This document shows, in pieces, positions 8,269-20,683 of a stretch of 64,000 nucleotides of DNA; position 1 is the first letter of the stretch; the number at the start of each line of letters is the position of its first letter. Under the pieces are notes generated by a model. That model was not told the origin of the DNA, did not search any database, and saw only the letters and a list, made by a program, of their open reading frames with translations. The stretch spans positions 2,852,001 through 2,916,000 of the forward strand of contig JASGKG010000001.1 in NCBI GenBank assembly GCA_047600805.1, read 5' to 3'. This DNA comes from JADKHC01 sp047600805. GTDB lineage: Bacteria; Verrucomicrobiota; Verrucomicrobiia; Opitutales; Opitutaceae. Position numbers and translations under genes: made by a program.

Positions 8269-9119
8269 TGAAACCTTTCAGGGTGCAGAGCCCGCGCGAG
8301 CATTTCGTAAGCTTCGACGCGCCAATGCGTGACCGTGCTGATCAAATAGGGTTTCAACAAAACACCGCGATTTTCCCGTATGACCGGCATGTATTCATAA
8401 GGAGAAACGTTTTTAAATACCTTCAGCGCTTCCTCAACCGATTCACCCACCACTACCACTCGGTCGATTGGCCAGGTGAGCATTTGCTCCACTGGAGGAG
8501 CGGCGTGGCCATGCAAGCCGCCCAGAGTCGCAGCTAAATTTTCAGCTCCGGCGTGCTCACAAATATCCTGAAATGTAGAATCGTAGCCCGGAATTACGCC
8601 GTAGGTTGAAGGCGATATGACCCGGACCGGCTTCACGCCTTTCAAACGCTCGTGCAAATCGGCCACGCGTTTTTCGCAATCGGCGATGAGGTGCTCAGCC
8701 CGAGCTTCTGCTTCGGGGCCAAGTTCACGCGCGATCAAACGCAAATTTCCGTAGGCGTCCGCGAGTGTGTGATAACGATCAATCACGATCACCTTCAGAC
8801 CCGCCCGGCGCGCCTGCGCGACAATTTCCGCGCGGCTGTAGTCAGCGCACAACAAAACCGTAGGACCAAATCTCAACGCCCCTTCCAAGTCGCAGTTTTT
8901 CGGCAACTGCGGAAAGCGCTTCGCCTCCTCCGAAATCGCCGAAAAGGCCGGATCCCGAGCCAAATGACTGAGCGCGGCGATTTGCGAAGGATCAGCCACC
9001 GCCAATAACAGTTCGTCCGTGCCGACTGTCTGCGAGACGACACGGACGAGCCCCGCTCCCGCTTCCTGCACCGGAAAGAGCAGGAATACCCAGGCGAAAA
9101 GCAGGACCAATTTTTTCAT
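8265..9119 (-). CDS. btuF: Periplasmic cobalamin-binding protein of the ABC importer
   Basis: This 284-residue class III solute-binding protein has a signal peptide (residues 1-22, ending near EAGAG). The mature part follows the BtuF/FhuD two-lobe pattern: VGTDELLLAVADPSQIAALS, then a long linking helix in the middle (NLRLIARELGPEAEARAEHL), then the second lobe with VVVVGESVEEAL. It should take corrinoid from the outer-membrane receptor and deliver it to the permease. It lies 15 bases after btuB and overlaps the permease by 4. Confidence 0.9.
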   Translation of the reverse strand: MKKLVLLFAWVFLLFPVQEAGAGLVRVVSQTVGTDELLLAVADPSQIAALSHLARDPAFSAISEEAKRFPQLPKNCDLEGALRFGPTVLLCADYSRAEIVAQARRAGLKVIVIDRYHTLADAYGNLRLIARELGPEAEARAEHLIADCEKRVADLHERLKGVKPVRVISPSTYGVIPGYDSTFQDICEHAGAENLAATLGGLHGHAAPPVEQMLTWPIDRVVVVGESVEEALKVFKNVSPYEYMPVIRENRGVLLKPYLISTVTHWRVEAYEMLARALHPERFQ

Positions 9120-9134
9120 GTACCGCGAAGTCAG

Positions 9135-11048
9135 CTAAAATTTCATGTCAATAGAGCCAAACACGCCACGCGACAACGCCTGATAACCGTATGCTTCGGC
9201 ATAGGTTTCGTTGAGCGCATTTTCGACGCGCAACTTTAAGCTGCAGTCTTTACTGGCCGCGTAGGTGACGAACGCACGCGCCACCGCATAGTTTTCAACA
9301 TCCACCTGACGCGACGAAAACGTACTCGGGTCGTAGACGGAATCCTCGCGATCGCCAACAAAGTGCAAACCCAGCCCCAAAACCCAATCTGATGTCGGCA
9401 GCACCTGAACTTCGACGTCTCCGGTGTGACGAGGACGGCGAACGAGGCGCACGAGATTCGCACTGTTGCTGTCGTCGACCGCAGTAAGATAAGTGTACGC
9501 CGCACGTAGTTTCAGGAATCGTATCGGTTTAGCCGATACAGCGAGTTCCCCGCCTTCGGTGTAAGCGGTCTTCGCGTTCCGAGCCACGTACTTGAAGGAA
9601 TTCAGGTCGAAGGAGCTGACGATGAGGTCACGAAACTCATTATGAAAGTACGTCGCGCTCACGGTGACTTGGCCGCCGAGCAGTTCCTGATCGACACCGG
9701 CGTCCCAGCCCTTGGATTTCTCGGGCTTAACTGTCGGGCTCGGTCCATACCATGGAGGAGAACCAAAACGATTGATCATGCTCGGGGTCTTGAAGCCCGT
9801 GCCGTACGTGGTGCGGAATTTTGTGCCTGACGGTTTCAGATAATACGACACACCCACACGGCCGGTCGTAGCTCCGCCTTCTAGTTCGTGTTTGTCGTTG
9901 CGGCCGCCCACATCGATAGCAAGTCCCGCGATGGGCTGAATCGATGCGGAGACGTAGGCGCTCTTCTGGTCATCGGTGAGCTTGTTGCCTGCGTTCGTGT
10001 AGTGGGCCCATTCCGCGCTCAATCCTCCAACCAGTTGCAACCATGTAAAGGCCTGCCACGTGTTCTGCCAGTCGAGGGTTTCGCGCGTGTTGCGGTAATA
10101 ATAGTCGGAGGACGGCCCGTAAGTCTTGTCGGTCCACGTGTACTCGCTTTGATGCCAACCGTGCGTCAAGCGCGAGCGAAACTGGCCAAGGGGCTGCCAT
10201 TGAACATAGGCGGTGACCAAATGGTTTGGCGCCTGCACTTCACCTTTGTTGCTGGTCGCCGTGCCGGGCTCCTCGTAACGGCCGATCTGCCCGCGAACAG
10301 TGGCACCGAGCAACATGTCGTGAAAAGGAACGAATTCCACACGCGCGCTGTAGGAAGTCTGCTTGTAAGAATTGAAATCGCGGTCGTTGGCGGTGCGCGA
10401 GCGGGCTAACGAGGCGCTGTAGCCAAAGTTTTTTGCGCCACCCTGGCTGGTCGCCGAAAAGTTCAGGGTGTCGAACGAGCCGGCCGTTGCAGAGACTGTG
10501 CTCACCGGAGTGCCGCAGCCGCGAACGGTTTCAATCGCAATCACGCCGCCCATCGCGGAGCTGCCGTAAAGCGTGCTTTGCGGTCCGCGCAAGACTTCGA
10601 TACGATCGATACCGATCACATCGGCACCGCCAAGGAAATTTGAGTAAACTGCTTCCGACGAACTCATCCGCACGCCGTCCACAAAGAGCAGCACCTGGTC
10701 AGTGCCCGCGCCGCGCATGAAGATGCTCGTTTGTCCGCCTTTCGCGCCGCTCGAAACGAGAACCAAGCCGGGCTGTGCAGCCAGGGCGACTTGCAAATCC
10801 GAGATCTGCGACGTCGCAAGATCAGCAATGTCGATGACCGTGACCGCGCTGGGCGTGACACGAGGATCTTGCGGCGTGCGCGTGGCTGAAATGACGTATT
10901 TGTCCAGCTCGACGGTGTCGGGGGTCGGCGCCGCAGCTGCGGTTTCGACCGTTGTGGTTTGGGCACGGGCGAGCGACGCGACGGACGTCGCCAGTGCGAT
11001 GATGTTAAGCAACAATCCCGGCAGGCGGGAACGTTGGCAGGAAGGCAT
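9135..11048 (-). CDS. btuB: TonB-dependent outer-membrane receptor, BtuB-like
   Basis: This is a 637-residue outer-membrane transporter. I place the start at the ATG at 11048, which gives a clear signal peptide (LLLNIIALATSVASLARAQ) and has a GAGAG-like ribosome site. A frame extension 23 codons upstream looks unlike a signal peptide. The plug domain includes ISATRTPQDPRVTPSAVTVI and RIEVLRGPQSTLYGSSAMGG, and the barrel ends in an aromatic residue (IDMKF). The upstream cobalamin riboswitch and the following B12 transporter genes support corrinoid as substrate. Uptake would need a TonB system that is not encoded nearby. Confidence 0.93.
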   Translation of the reverse strand: MPSCQRSRLPGLLLNIIALATSVASLARAQTTTVETAAAAPTPDTVELDKYVISATRTPQDPRVTPSAVTVIDIADLATSQISDLQVALAAQPGLVLVSSGAKGGQTSIFMRGAGTDQVLLFVDGVRMSSSEAVYSNFLGGADVIGIDRIEVLRGPQSTLYGSSAMGGVIAIETVRGCGTPVSTVSATAGSFDTLNFSATSQGGAKNFGYSASLARSRTANDRDFNSYKQTSYSARVEFVPFHDMLLGATVRGQIGRYEEPGTATSNKGEVQAPNHLVTAYVQWQPLGQFRSRLTHGWHQSEYTWTDKTYGPSSDYYYRNTRETLDWQNTWQAFTWLQLVGGLSAEWAHYTNAGNKLTDDQKSAYVSASIQPIAGLAIDVGGRNDKHELEGGATTGRVGVSYYLKPSGTKFRTTYGTGFKTPSMINRFGSPPWYGPSPTVKPEKSKGWDAGVDQELLGGQVTVSATYFHNEFRDLIVSSFDLNSFKYVARNAKTAYTEGGELAVSAKPIRFLKLRAAYTYLTAVDDSNSANLVRLVRRPRHTGDVEVQVLPTSDWVLGLGLHFVGDREDSVYDPSTFSSRQVDVENYAVARAFVTYAASKDCSLKLRVENALNETYAEAYGYQALSRGVFGSIDMKF

Positions 11049-11184
11049 GGTGATCTCTCTATGTTTTAGGCAAGAGCAGACACACCGTTGCCGGCAGGTC
11101 GTATGAGCTGCTCTCACGCTTCATTTTTGCGATGAAGTTTTCGCGAGCGACGCGCGCAAAAGTTACACGTCGTACGCGTGAGCA

Positions 11185-11400
11185 CCCCGGGGCAGGTCTT
11201 CGGACTTCGCATTTGTAGCTGTTCTGAAATCTCAAATCCTAAATCTGAAATTCAAAACAGCTGCCTCACCTCCGCCTTCACCGGCTGCTGGCCGATTGGC
11301 TGTTTCGCACGTTCGAGTGCGATGGAGATTTGTGATGCGTTACCGCAGCGCAACTGTGGCCGATTCTCACGGCCTTCCCTGAAACCTGGAGCGTATTTAA
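11185..11400 (-). promoter_or_regulatory. Cobalamin riboswitch controlling the btuB operon
   Basis: On the minus strand the leader shows the conserved elements in order. First is AGGGAA followed by a short stem with a GTGAGAATC loop region. Then come the segments CACAG and GCGCTGCGGTAA, and finally the B12 box AGTCCGAAGACCTGCC (complement at 11191-11206). Spacing and order fit the RF00174 class. It should repress the downstream receptor and importer when adenosylcobalamin is plentiful. A long AT-rich hairpin is inserted between the core and the B12 box. The 8-base motif GACCTGCC of the box recurs at 11093-11100 and may take part in the expression platform. Boundaries are approximate. Confidence 0.88.
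11216..11262. repeat. AT-rich near-palindrome inserted in the riboswitch
   Basis: AGCTGTTCTGAAAT and its imperfect complement at the right side (GAATTTCAG-like, ending AAAACAGCT) form a stem of about 20 bp around a short AT-rich centre. The surrounding leader is GC-rich, so this looks like a small interspersed repeat placed in a peripheral arm of the riboswitch. Confidence 0.6.
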
Positions 11401-11600
11401 AGAACAACGAACGTGCGCAGAGTCCGCGATTTCATCCGCGCGGCGCAATCTTTTTGTTTGTGCGTTTTTTGTTCAGCTTTGTGCAACCGGAGTCCCAAAG
11501 AGAAATTCTTCGCTCGCGGCGTCACGGCTGCTGCGCTTGTGTTTTGCAGGTCAAAATTGAGAGCTTGCAATATCATATCAACATATCTTGATACGACGAT
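11401..11600 (+). promoter_or_regulatory. Upstream region of metH with repeated ATATC motifs
   Basis: No gene is visible in this 200-base stretch, which carries the divergent promoter zone. Three ATATC pentamers lie at 11570-11574, 11575-11579 and 11583-11587, just before the start codon, where an operator could sit. No cobalamin or SAM riboswitch elements are recognisable on the plus strand. No clear ribosome-binding site precedes the ATG at 11601. Confidence 0.3.
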
Positions 11601-12674
11601 ATGTCATCAAACCCTCCTAATTCCTCCCCCACCCGCGATCTCAAACGTCTTTTCGCGGAACGCATCGTCGTTCTCGATGGCGCGATGGGTTCGATGATCC
11701 AAACCTTTAAATTGGAGGAAAAGGATTTTCGCGGCACACGCTTCGCCGACCATCCGCACGATCTGAAGGGCAATAACGATCTGCTCTGTCTCACGCGTCC
11801 GGACATCATCGAGAAAATCCACTTCGACTACTTCTCCGCGGGCGCGGACATCGTTGAAACCAACACGTTCAACTCCACCGCGATCGCTCAAGCCGATTAC
11901 AAAACCGAATCGCTCGTCCGCGAAATCAATCTCGCCGCCGCGCAGATCGCCCGCCGCGCCGCTCAGCGCGCCGAAGCGGCCACGCCCGGTCGCGTTTGTT
12001 ACGTCGCCGGAGCGATCGGGCCGCTCAATCGCACGCTCTCGATGTCGCCCGACGTCAATCGTCCGGATTTCCGCGCGGTGTCGTGGGACCAAGTCGTTGC
12101 CGCGTACTCCGAGCAAGCTCAGGCCCTGATTGAAGGTGGCGTGGACGCGCTTCTCATCGAAACCATTTTCGACACGCTTAACGCGAAAGCCGCGCTCTTC
12201 GCGATTGAGGAAGTCTTCGAAAAATCCGGCAAACGTCTGCCAATCATGATCAGCGTGACGATCACCGACGCTTCTGGACGTACTTTGTCGGGACAGACTG
12301 TAGCCGCATTCTACAATTCTGTGCGCCACGCCAAACCACTTTCCATCGGCATCAACTGTGCCCTCGGCGGTAAACAGATGCGGCCGTACATCGAAGAACT
12401 TTCGAACATCGCCGAGTGCCACGTCTCGTGCTACCCGAACGCCGGCCTGCCCAATGCCTTCGGCGGCTACGACGAAACACCGGCCGACATGGCTGGCGTG
12501 CTCGGTGAGTTCGCCAGCTCGGGCTTCGTGAACCTCGTCGGTGGCTGCTGCGGTTCCACTCCGGCGCATATTGCGGCCATCGCTAAGTCCGTTCACGGCA
12601 AAAAACCACATGCTGCGCGCGTCCGTTCGTCGTCTCTGCAGCTGAGCGGACTCGAACCACTCGCCGTATCTTAA
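11601..12674 (+). CDS. metH: Methionine synthase, homocysteine-binding module as a separate protein
   Basis: The 357-residue protein corresponds to module 1 of MetH, the Zn-dependent homocysteine S-methyltransferase barrel. It starts with VVLDGAMGSMIQTFKLEE and continues with GADIVETNTFNSTAIAQADY. The three zinc-ligand cysteines are present at Cys253 (GINCALGG) and Cys316-Cys317 (VGGCCGSTPAHI). The other modules lie in a separate gene 2.9 kb downstream, and the two products should act together to methylate homocysteine from methylcobalamin. It ends cleanly with a stop codon, with no sign of a decayed fusion. cbiZ follows 13 bases later. Confidence 0.93.
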   Translation: MSSNPPNSSPTRDLKRLFAERIVVLDGAMGSMIQTFKLEEKDFRGTRFADHPHDLKGNNDLLCLTRPDIIEKIHFDYFSAGADIVETNTFNSTAIAQADYKTESLVREINLAAAQIARRAAQRAEAATPGRVCYVAGAIGPLNRTLSMSPDVNRPDFRAVSWDQVVAAYSEQAQALIEGGVDALLIETIFDTLNAKAALFAIEEVFEKSGKRLPIMISVTITDASGRTLSGQTVAAFYNSVRHAKPLSIGINCALGGKQMRPYIEELSNIAECHVSCYPNAGLPNAFGGYDETPADMAGVLGEFASSGFVNLVGGCCGSTPAHIAAIAKSVHGKKPHAARVRSSSLQLSGLEPLAVS

Positions 12675-12687
12675 TACGGTTCACAAC

Positions 12688-13887
12688 ATGTCAGATCTTC
12701 CGCTCTTCTCCTCGCTTTTCGCCGAACTACGGCGGCGTGGTCGTCACGTCATCGTCGAACTGCGCGCGCCGGCACTGGTCCTGAGCACCTGCCATCTGAA
12801 TGGAGGCTTGCGCGACGATATCCGTTTCCTCGTCAACCACCAGAGCTGCGAACCGGGCAAGCACCAGGAGCGGCACGAACTTATTACGCGCATCGGCCAA
12901 GACGGTTACCACCGCGAAGTCTGCGCCGAACTTGGCCTCGATCCTTCGACAACTGCGCTCATGGGAACAGCAGCGCAAATGCAGTACCTCGGCCTCGTGA
13001 CGCGGGCGCACGACGATCTCTCCGTCACCGCGATTGTCAGTGCCGGGGTGACGGGCAACGCCGGTTCAGCCGGCGATGCCGCGCACTACGACGAACGCAA
13101 CGGCCGCTGGGAACGCACCACGCCTTTGCCCGCGCATGCCAAACCTCCTGGCACCCACAACGGCACGATTAACACGATCCTACTCTTCTCGTCGCCGCTC
13201 AGCGCCACCGCGGTGACGCGGGCTGCCATGACGATGACGGAGGCGAAAACCAGCGCCTTGCTCGAACTCGCCGTCGGCAGCAAAAGCTCCTGGCGCCTCG
13301 CCACTGGCACAGGAACCGATCAATTTGCCATCGCCACGCCGCGCGACGGCGACACGCGCCGCACGTGGACCGGCAAACACACCAAGGCCGGCGAACTCGT
13401 CGGCCTCGCCGTGCGCGAAGCCACGCTCGAAGCGCTTCGTTGGCAAAACGGCTTGGAGCCGAGCCTGACGCGTTCCCTTTTCCACGCGCTCGGCCGCTTT
13501 GGTCTCACGGAAGAAGCCTTCAAAGCCGCGGTGCCAGCGTTGCTCTCGGAACGTGAATTCGAACTGCTCAAGGCCAACTGGAATCCGGTTGTCTACGAGC
13601 CTCAACTCGCCGCTGCCGCGTACGCGTTTGCCGCTGTCCTAGATCGCGTTTTGTTCGGCACGATTGGTTCGTCATCCGCGCGCGAAAGCCTGATCAATCA
13701 GGCCGCCCTGATGGCCGCCGGCCTCGCCACACAGCCGGAGCGTTTCGAAAACTTTCGCCGCGACTTGATGCCCCATCTTCCAATAAACCTCGGCAACACC
13801 CCGGCAGAAATCAACACCGCGGCCGTCGCGCTCGCGAACCGCGCCATCGCCCTCGGCTGGCAGCGCAAGTGGTCAGCAAAAGCGTAG
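12688..13887 (+). CDS. cbiZ: Adenosylcobinamide amidohydrolase CbiZ with a C-terminal extension
   Basis: CbiZ cleaves the aminopropanol side chain of adenosylcobinamide or related corrinoids to yield adenosylcobyric acid, which can be rebuilt with another lower ligand. The first 235 residues or so carry the family motifs (VSAGVTGNAGSAGD, GTINTILLFS and GKHTKAGELVGLAV). About 160 further residues, helical and Ala-rich, follow. As I know the family, the core domain alone is a complete enzyme of about 220 residues, so the tail is an addition of unknown role. The gene lies between the first metH gene and cbiB, consistent with corrinoid remodelling for MetH. Confidence 0.88.
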   Translation: MSDLPLFSSLFAELRRRGRHVIVELRAPALVLSTCHLNGGLRDDIRFLVNHQSCEPGKHQERHELITRIGQDGYHREVCAELGLDPSTTALMGTAAQMQYLGLVTRAHDDLSVTAIVSAGVTGNAGSAGDAAHYDERNGRWERTTPLPAHAKPPGTHNGTINTILLFSSPLSATAVTRAAMTMTEAKTSALLELAVGSKSSWRLATGTGTDQFAIATPRDGDTRRTWTGKHTKAGELVGLAVREATLEALRWQNGLEPSLTRSLFHALGRFGLTEEAFKAAVPALLSEREFELLKANWNPVVYEPQLAAAAYAFAAVLDRVLFGTIGSSSARESLINQAALMAAGLATQPERFENFRRDLMPHLPINLGNTPAEINTAAVALANRAIALGWQRKWSAKA

Positions 13888-14015
13888 CCATCGATGCTCA
13901 CCAATTCCCAAACGCCCTTGTGGAATCCGACCTTGGGACGGTTTAATCCGCACGCCACGTCGGCAATGGCGGTTCAAACCAGTGCGTCGAGGACGACGCG
14001 TTCCACCTCATCAGG

Positions 14016-15017
14016 ATGAGCGAAATCGCAGCCACGTTCTCTGCGGTGATCGGCTTCTTCGATCCACACTTCGTACTTTGGGCGGCGATTGGCCTGCTCA
14101 TCGACGCGGCCATCGGCGATCCGATTTTCGCGTGGCATCCGATTCGCCTGCTCGGCCGCTGGCTCGCTGCGATTGAAAACTTCCTCTTCAAGATCGGCCT
14201 CAATGGTTATTTCGGCGGCATCTTACTTTTCCTCCTTCTCGCAGGCACCGTTCTCCCGCTTTGCTTCGCGTTCCTCGTTGCAGCTCACGCGATTCATCCA
14301 CTCGCTTTTGATGCCGCCGCCGGTTTGGTTCTTTGGGCTTGTTTTGCTTTGCGTGATCTCATCGCCCATGGCGAACGCATTGCCCGTGCTGTTGCCGGCA
14401 ACGATCTGCCCGCTGCGCGCCAGGCGATCTCCATGCTCGTCGGCCGCGACACCGACAAAATGGACCTCCGCGCTTGTGGCCGCGGCGCAATTGAAAGCCT
14501 CAGCGAAAATCTCGTCGACGGCGTGCTTTCACCGCTCGCGTTCGCCCTAGCGCTCGGCCCTCTCGGCGCCGTATTCTTTAAAATCACCAGCACGATGGAC
14601 AGCATGGTCGGCTACAAAAACGAGCGTTACCTGCGCTTCGGCTGGTGCGGTGCACGCCTCGACGACGTCGCCAATTTTCTTTTCGCCCGCTGGTGTTTTC
14701 TCCTGCTCGTCGCTTTCGGTTTCCTTCTGCCAAAGCTCCACGGACGCAAGGGCTGGCGCTGGGGCCTCGCTCAACACGCGCTCGTCCCTGGTCCCAACAG
14801 CGGCTGGCCCGAAGCGACGATGGCCGGCGTACTCGGGCAGCGTTTGATCGGCCCACTCTACAAAAACGGGCAACTTGTCTGCGATCTTTGGTTAGGCGAT
14901 CCTGCCGATCCCGCTGGCGCCGATCAGCACGATATTAGGCGCTGCTACCAGTTGCTGATTCTCACGACCCTCGTAACGTTCGCGGTCGGCTGGGCCATCG
15001 CCCGGCTGCTCGCATAA
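14016..15017 (+). CDS. cbiB: Adenosylcobinamide-phosphate synthase CbiB/CobD
   Basis: This 333-residue integral membrane protein attaches aminopropanol (or its phosphate) to adenosylcobyric acid. Family features are the early GDP..AWHPIRLLGRWL motif, the central CGRGAIESLSENLVDGVLSP and the segment FKITSTMDSMVGYKNERY. It reverses, with a new side chain, what CbiZ does, so the pair can exchange the nucleotide loop of scavenged corrinoids. It starts 128 bases after cbiZ with no terminator visible between them. Confidence 0.94.
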   Translation: MSEIAATFSAVIGFFDPHFVLWAAIGLLIDAAIGDPIFAWHPIRLLGRWLAAIENFLFKIGLNGYFGGILLFLLLAGTVLPLCFAFLVAAHAIHPLAFDAAAGLVLWACFALRDLIAHGERIARAVAGNDLPAARQAISMLVGRDTDKMDLRACGRGAIESLSENLVDGVLSPLAFALALGPLGAVFFKITSTMDSMVGYKNERYLRFGWCGARLDDVANFLFARWCFLLLVAFGFLLPKLHGRKGWRWGLAQHALVPGPNSGWPEATMAGVLGQRLIGPLYKNGQLVCDLWLGDPADPAGADQHDIRRCYQLLILTTLVTFAVGWAIARLLA

Positions 15018-15031
15018 ACCACTATCACGTT

Positions 15032-15499
15032 ATGAAGCTCCTCGTCTGCCTCGTCAGTCTCTTCGCCGCTGCCACTTTGTTCGCCGCCGAACCCTATAAA
15101 GTCGGCGACGCGTTCGAGACATTCACGGTTAAAGACCAGCACGAAAAAGAATATACCTTCTCTCCCGGAGTGCGCACGCTCCTTGTCAGCTTTTCCATGG
15201 GCGCTGGAAAAAAGGCAAACCGCTGGCTTGAGGCAAAAGGCGCCGATTTCCTTCCGCAGAAAAACGCGATTTTCCTCTCTGATATTCATGGCATGCCGGC
15301 CGTCGGACGGGTGTTCGCCTTGCCGAAAATGCGCAAATACCCACATCGCATTCTTCTCGGCGATTCCGACCACCTCCTTGATCGCTATCCTAAACAGGAG
15401 GACAAGCTTACCGTCTTCCGCCTAGACGACACCGCCCACATTACTGCGATCGACTTCGTCGATCCTGAGAAGGGCCTCGACGCCGTTTTTGCGAAATAG
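15032..15499 (+). CDS. Exported thioredoxin-fold-like small protein
   Basis: The 155-residue protein has a signal peptide (residues 1-19, cleaved near LFAAEPY). The mature part starts with KVGDAFETFTVKDQHEKEYT, the pattern that opens AhpC/TSA and YtfJ-like domains, and continues with the strand RTLLVSFSMGAG. The usual CxxC is missing, so a redox role is doubtful. It lies 14 bases after cbiB and before the second metH gene, in the same direction, so it is probably co-transcribed. A role in B12 metabolism would be guesswork. Confidence 0.7.
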   Translation: MKLLVCLVSLFAAATLFAAEPYKVGDAFETFTVKDQHEKEYTFSPGVRTLLVSFSMGAGKKANRWLEAKGADFLPQKNAIFLSDIHGMPAVGRVFALPKMRKYPHRILLGDSDHLLDRYPKQEDKLTVFRLDDTAHITAIDFVDPEKGLDAVFAK

Positions 15500-15514
15500 A
15501 CACCCGTCATTGCT

Positions 15515-15550
15515 TTCATCCTGACTCCTGAATCCTTCATCCTGACTCCT
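15515..15550. repeat. Short direct repeat before the second metH gene
   Basis: The 15-base unit TTCATCCTGACTCCT occurs twice with a 21-base period. It fills most of the short gap before the GTG start at 15556. Confidence 0.7.
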
Positions 15551-15555
15551 CCGCT

Positions 15556-18240
<2,685 letters not shown>

Positions 18241-18291
18241 GCTAACTTAAGGTCAGCTTGAGTTTGGCGTTTGCCGGCCGATAACAACTAT

Positions 18292-19062
18292 GTGATTCGC
18301 CGGAGGTTTTCAGTCCTTGCCTGCTGCTTGACTGTAGCATTTTCGATAACACTGTTCGGTGGTCCACCGTTGGTCACGGGTGATGCATTGCCCGCCGATC
18401 TCGGCGTTTTGGAAATCTACGGCGGCCAGCGCTACCAGAAGAGCCCTGATGGCACGGTGAACCGCGAATCGTCTTTAGAGCTGGCTTACGGTTTGGCAAG
18501 GGACTGGGAAGTCAGCCTGGAGACGCCTTACTTGTCCGAAGGGAAGATCCACGATTGGGAAGACCTCAACGTTGCGACCAAGTACCGGCTTGTCCACGAA
18601 ACGGTTTCGAGCCCCGCAATCGCGATCTCCCTCAAAGCCGAACTACCCACCGCCGACGCCAGCCGTGGGCTCGGGTACGATAAAACAATTTTCTCCACCC
18701 GTGCGCGCGCTCAAAAATCCTTCGGAGCCTGGACGACGCTCACCAATCTTGGTTACACGTTTCTCGGCGAACCCGTGATCGACCACGTGAAGAAATCGCG
18801 CGTCGACCCGTGGTTCGCATCGCTGGCCGAGGAGTGGAAAGTGGCAAAGAAAACAAGCATCGCTGCCGAGGTGTATCTGCAAACTCGCGACAAGCCGACT
18901 GCGCCAAATCGACTGGCCTACAGCTTCGCGATCAAACAGAAGCTCACGCCTGATCTGCGACTTCACGCGGCTTGTGGATCGAGCCTGCGCGAGCACGACC
19001 GCGGCGGCCCCAAACTCCGCGCGCTGGTGGGTTTCAAATACGAATGGCACGTAAGGCACTGA
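18292..19062 (+). CDS. Probable outer-membrane beta-barrel protein
   Basis: I start this protein at the GTG at 18292, which places basic residues (IRRRFS) right before a hydrophobic signal segment. A TTG seven codons earlier is possible. The mature part has many short alternating strands (SLELAYGLARDWEVSLETPY, AIAISLKAELPTA) and an aromatic C-terminal strand (ALVGFKYEWHVRH). This resembles small transporter or MetA-type barrels. There is no enzymatic motif. It is monocistronic as far as I can see, following metH by about 50 bases. Confidence 0.65.
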   Translation: MIRRRFSVLACCLTVAFSITLFGGPPLVTGDALPADLGVLEIYGGQRYQKSPDGTVNRESSLELAYGLARDWEVSLETPYLSEGKIHDWEDLNVATKYRLVHETVSSPAIAISLKAELPTADASRGLGYDKTIFSTRARAQKSFGAWTTLTNLGYTFLGEPVIDHVKKSRVDPWFASLAEEWKVAKKTSIAAEVYLQTRDKPTAPNRLAYSFAIKQKLTPDLRLHAACGSSLREHDRGGPKLRALVGFKYEWHVRH

Positions 19063-19170
19063 GCCACAGGTCGGCTAAACATCGCCTCTCAAGCCGAGCC
19101 TCACTCTACAAGCAGTCACCCCAAGAGATCAGAGTTTGCCCAGCTCTAGCCTGTGCGCTTTTCTCGCCTG

Positions 19171-20622
<1,452 letters not shown>

Positions 20623-20683
20623 CCCTTCCGATCGCCGAAAACGCGATTTCAAACCTGCAAATCGGCACGGCTTCAGCTTCATT

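Noticed and set aside
11401..11600. A second cobalamin riboswitch for metH on the plus strand
   Set aside because: No B12 box or core motif is present on the plus strand in this stretch. The riboswitch elements read only on the minus strand.
11607..12611. Minus-strand frame opposite the first metH gene
   Set aside because: The plus strand has full MetH module 1 with its zinc cysteines; the minus frame is a shadow.
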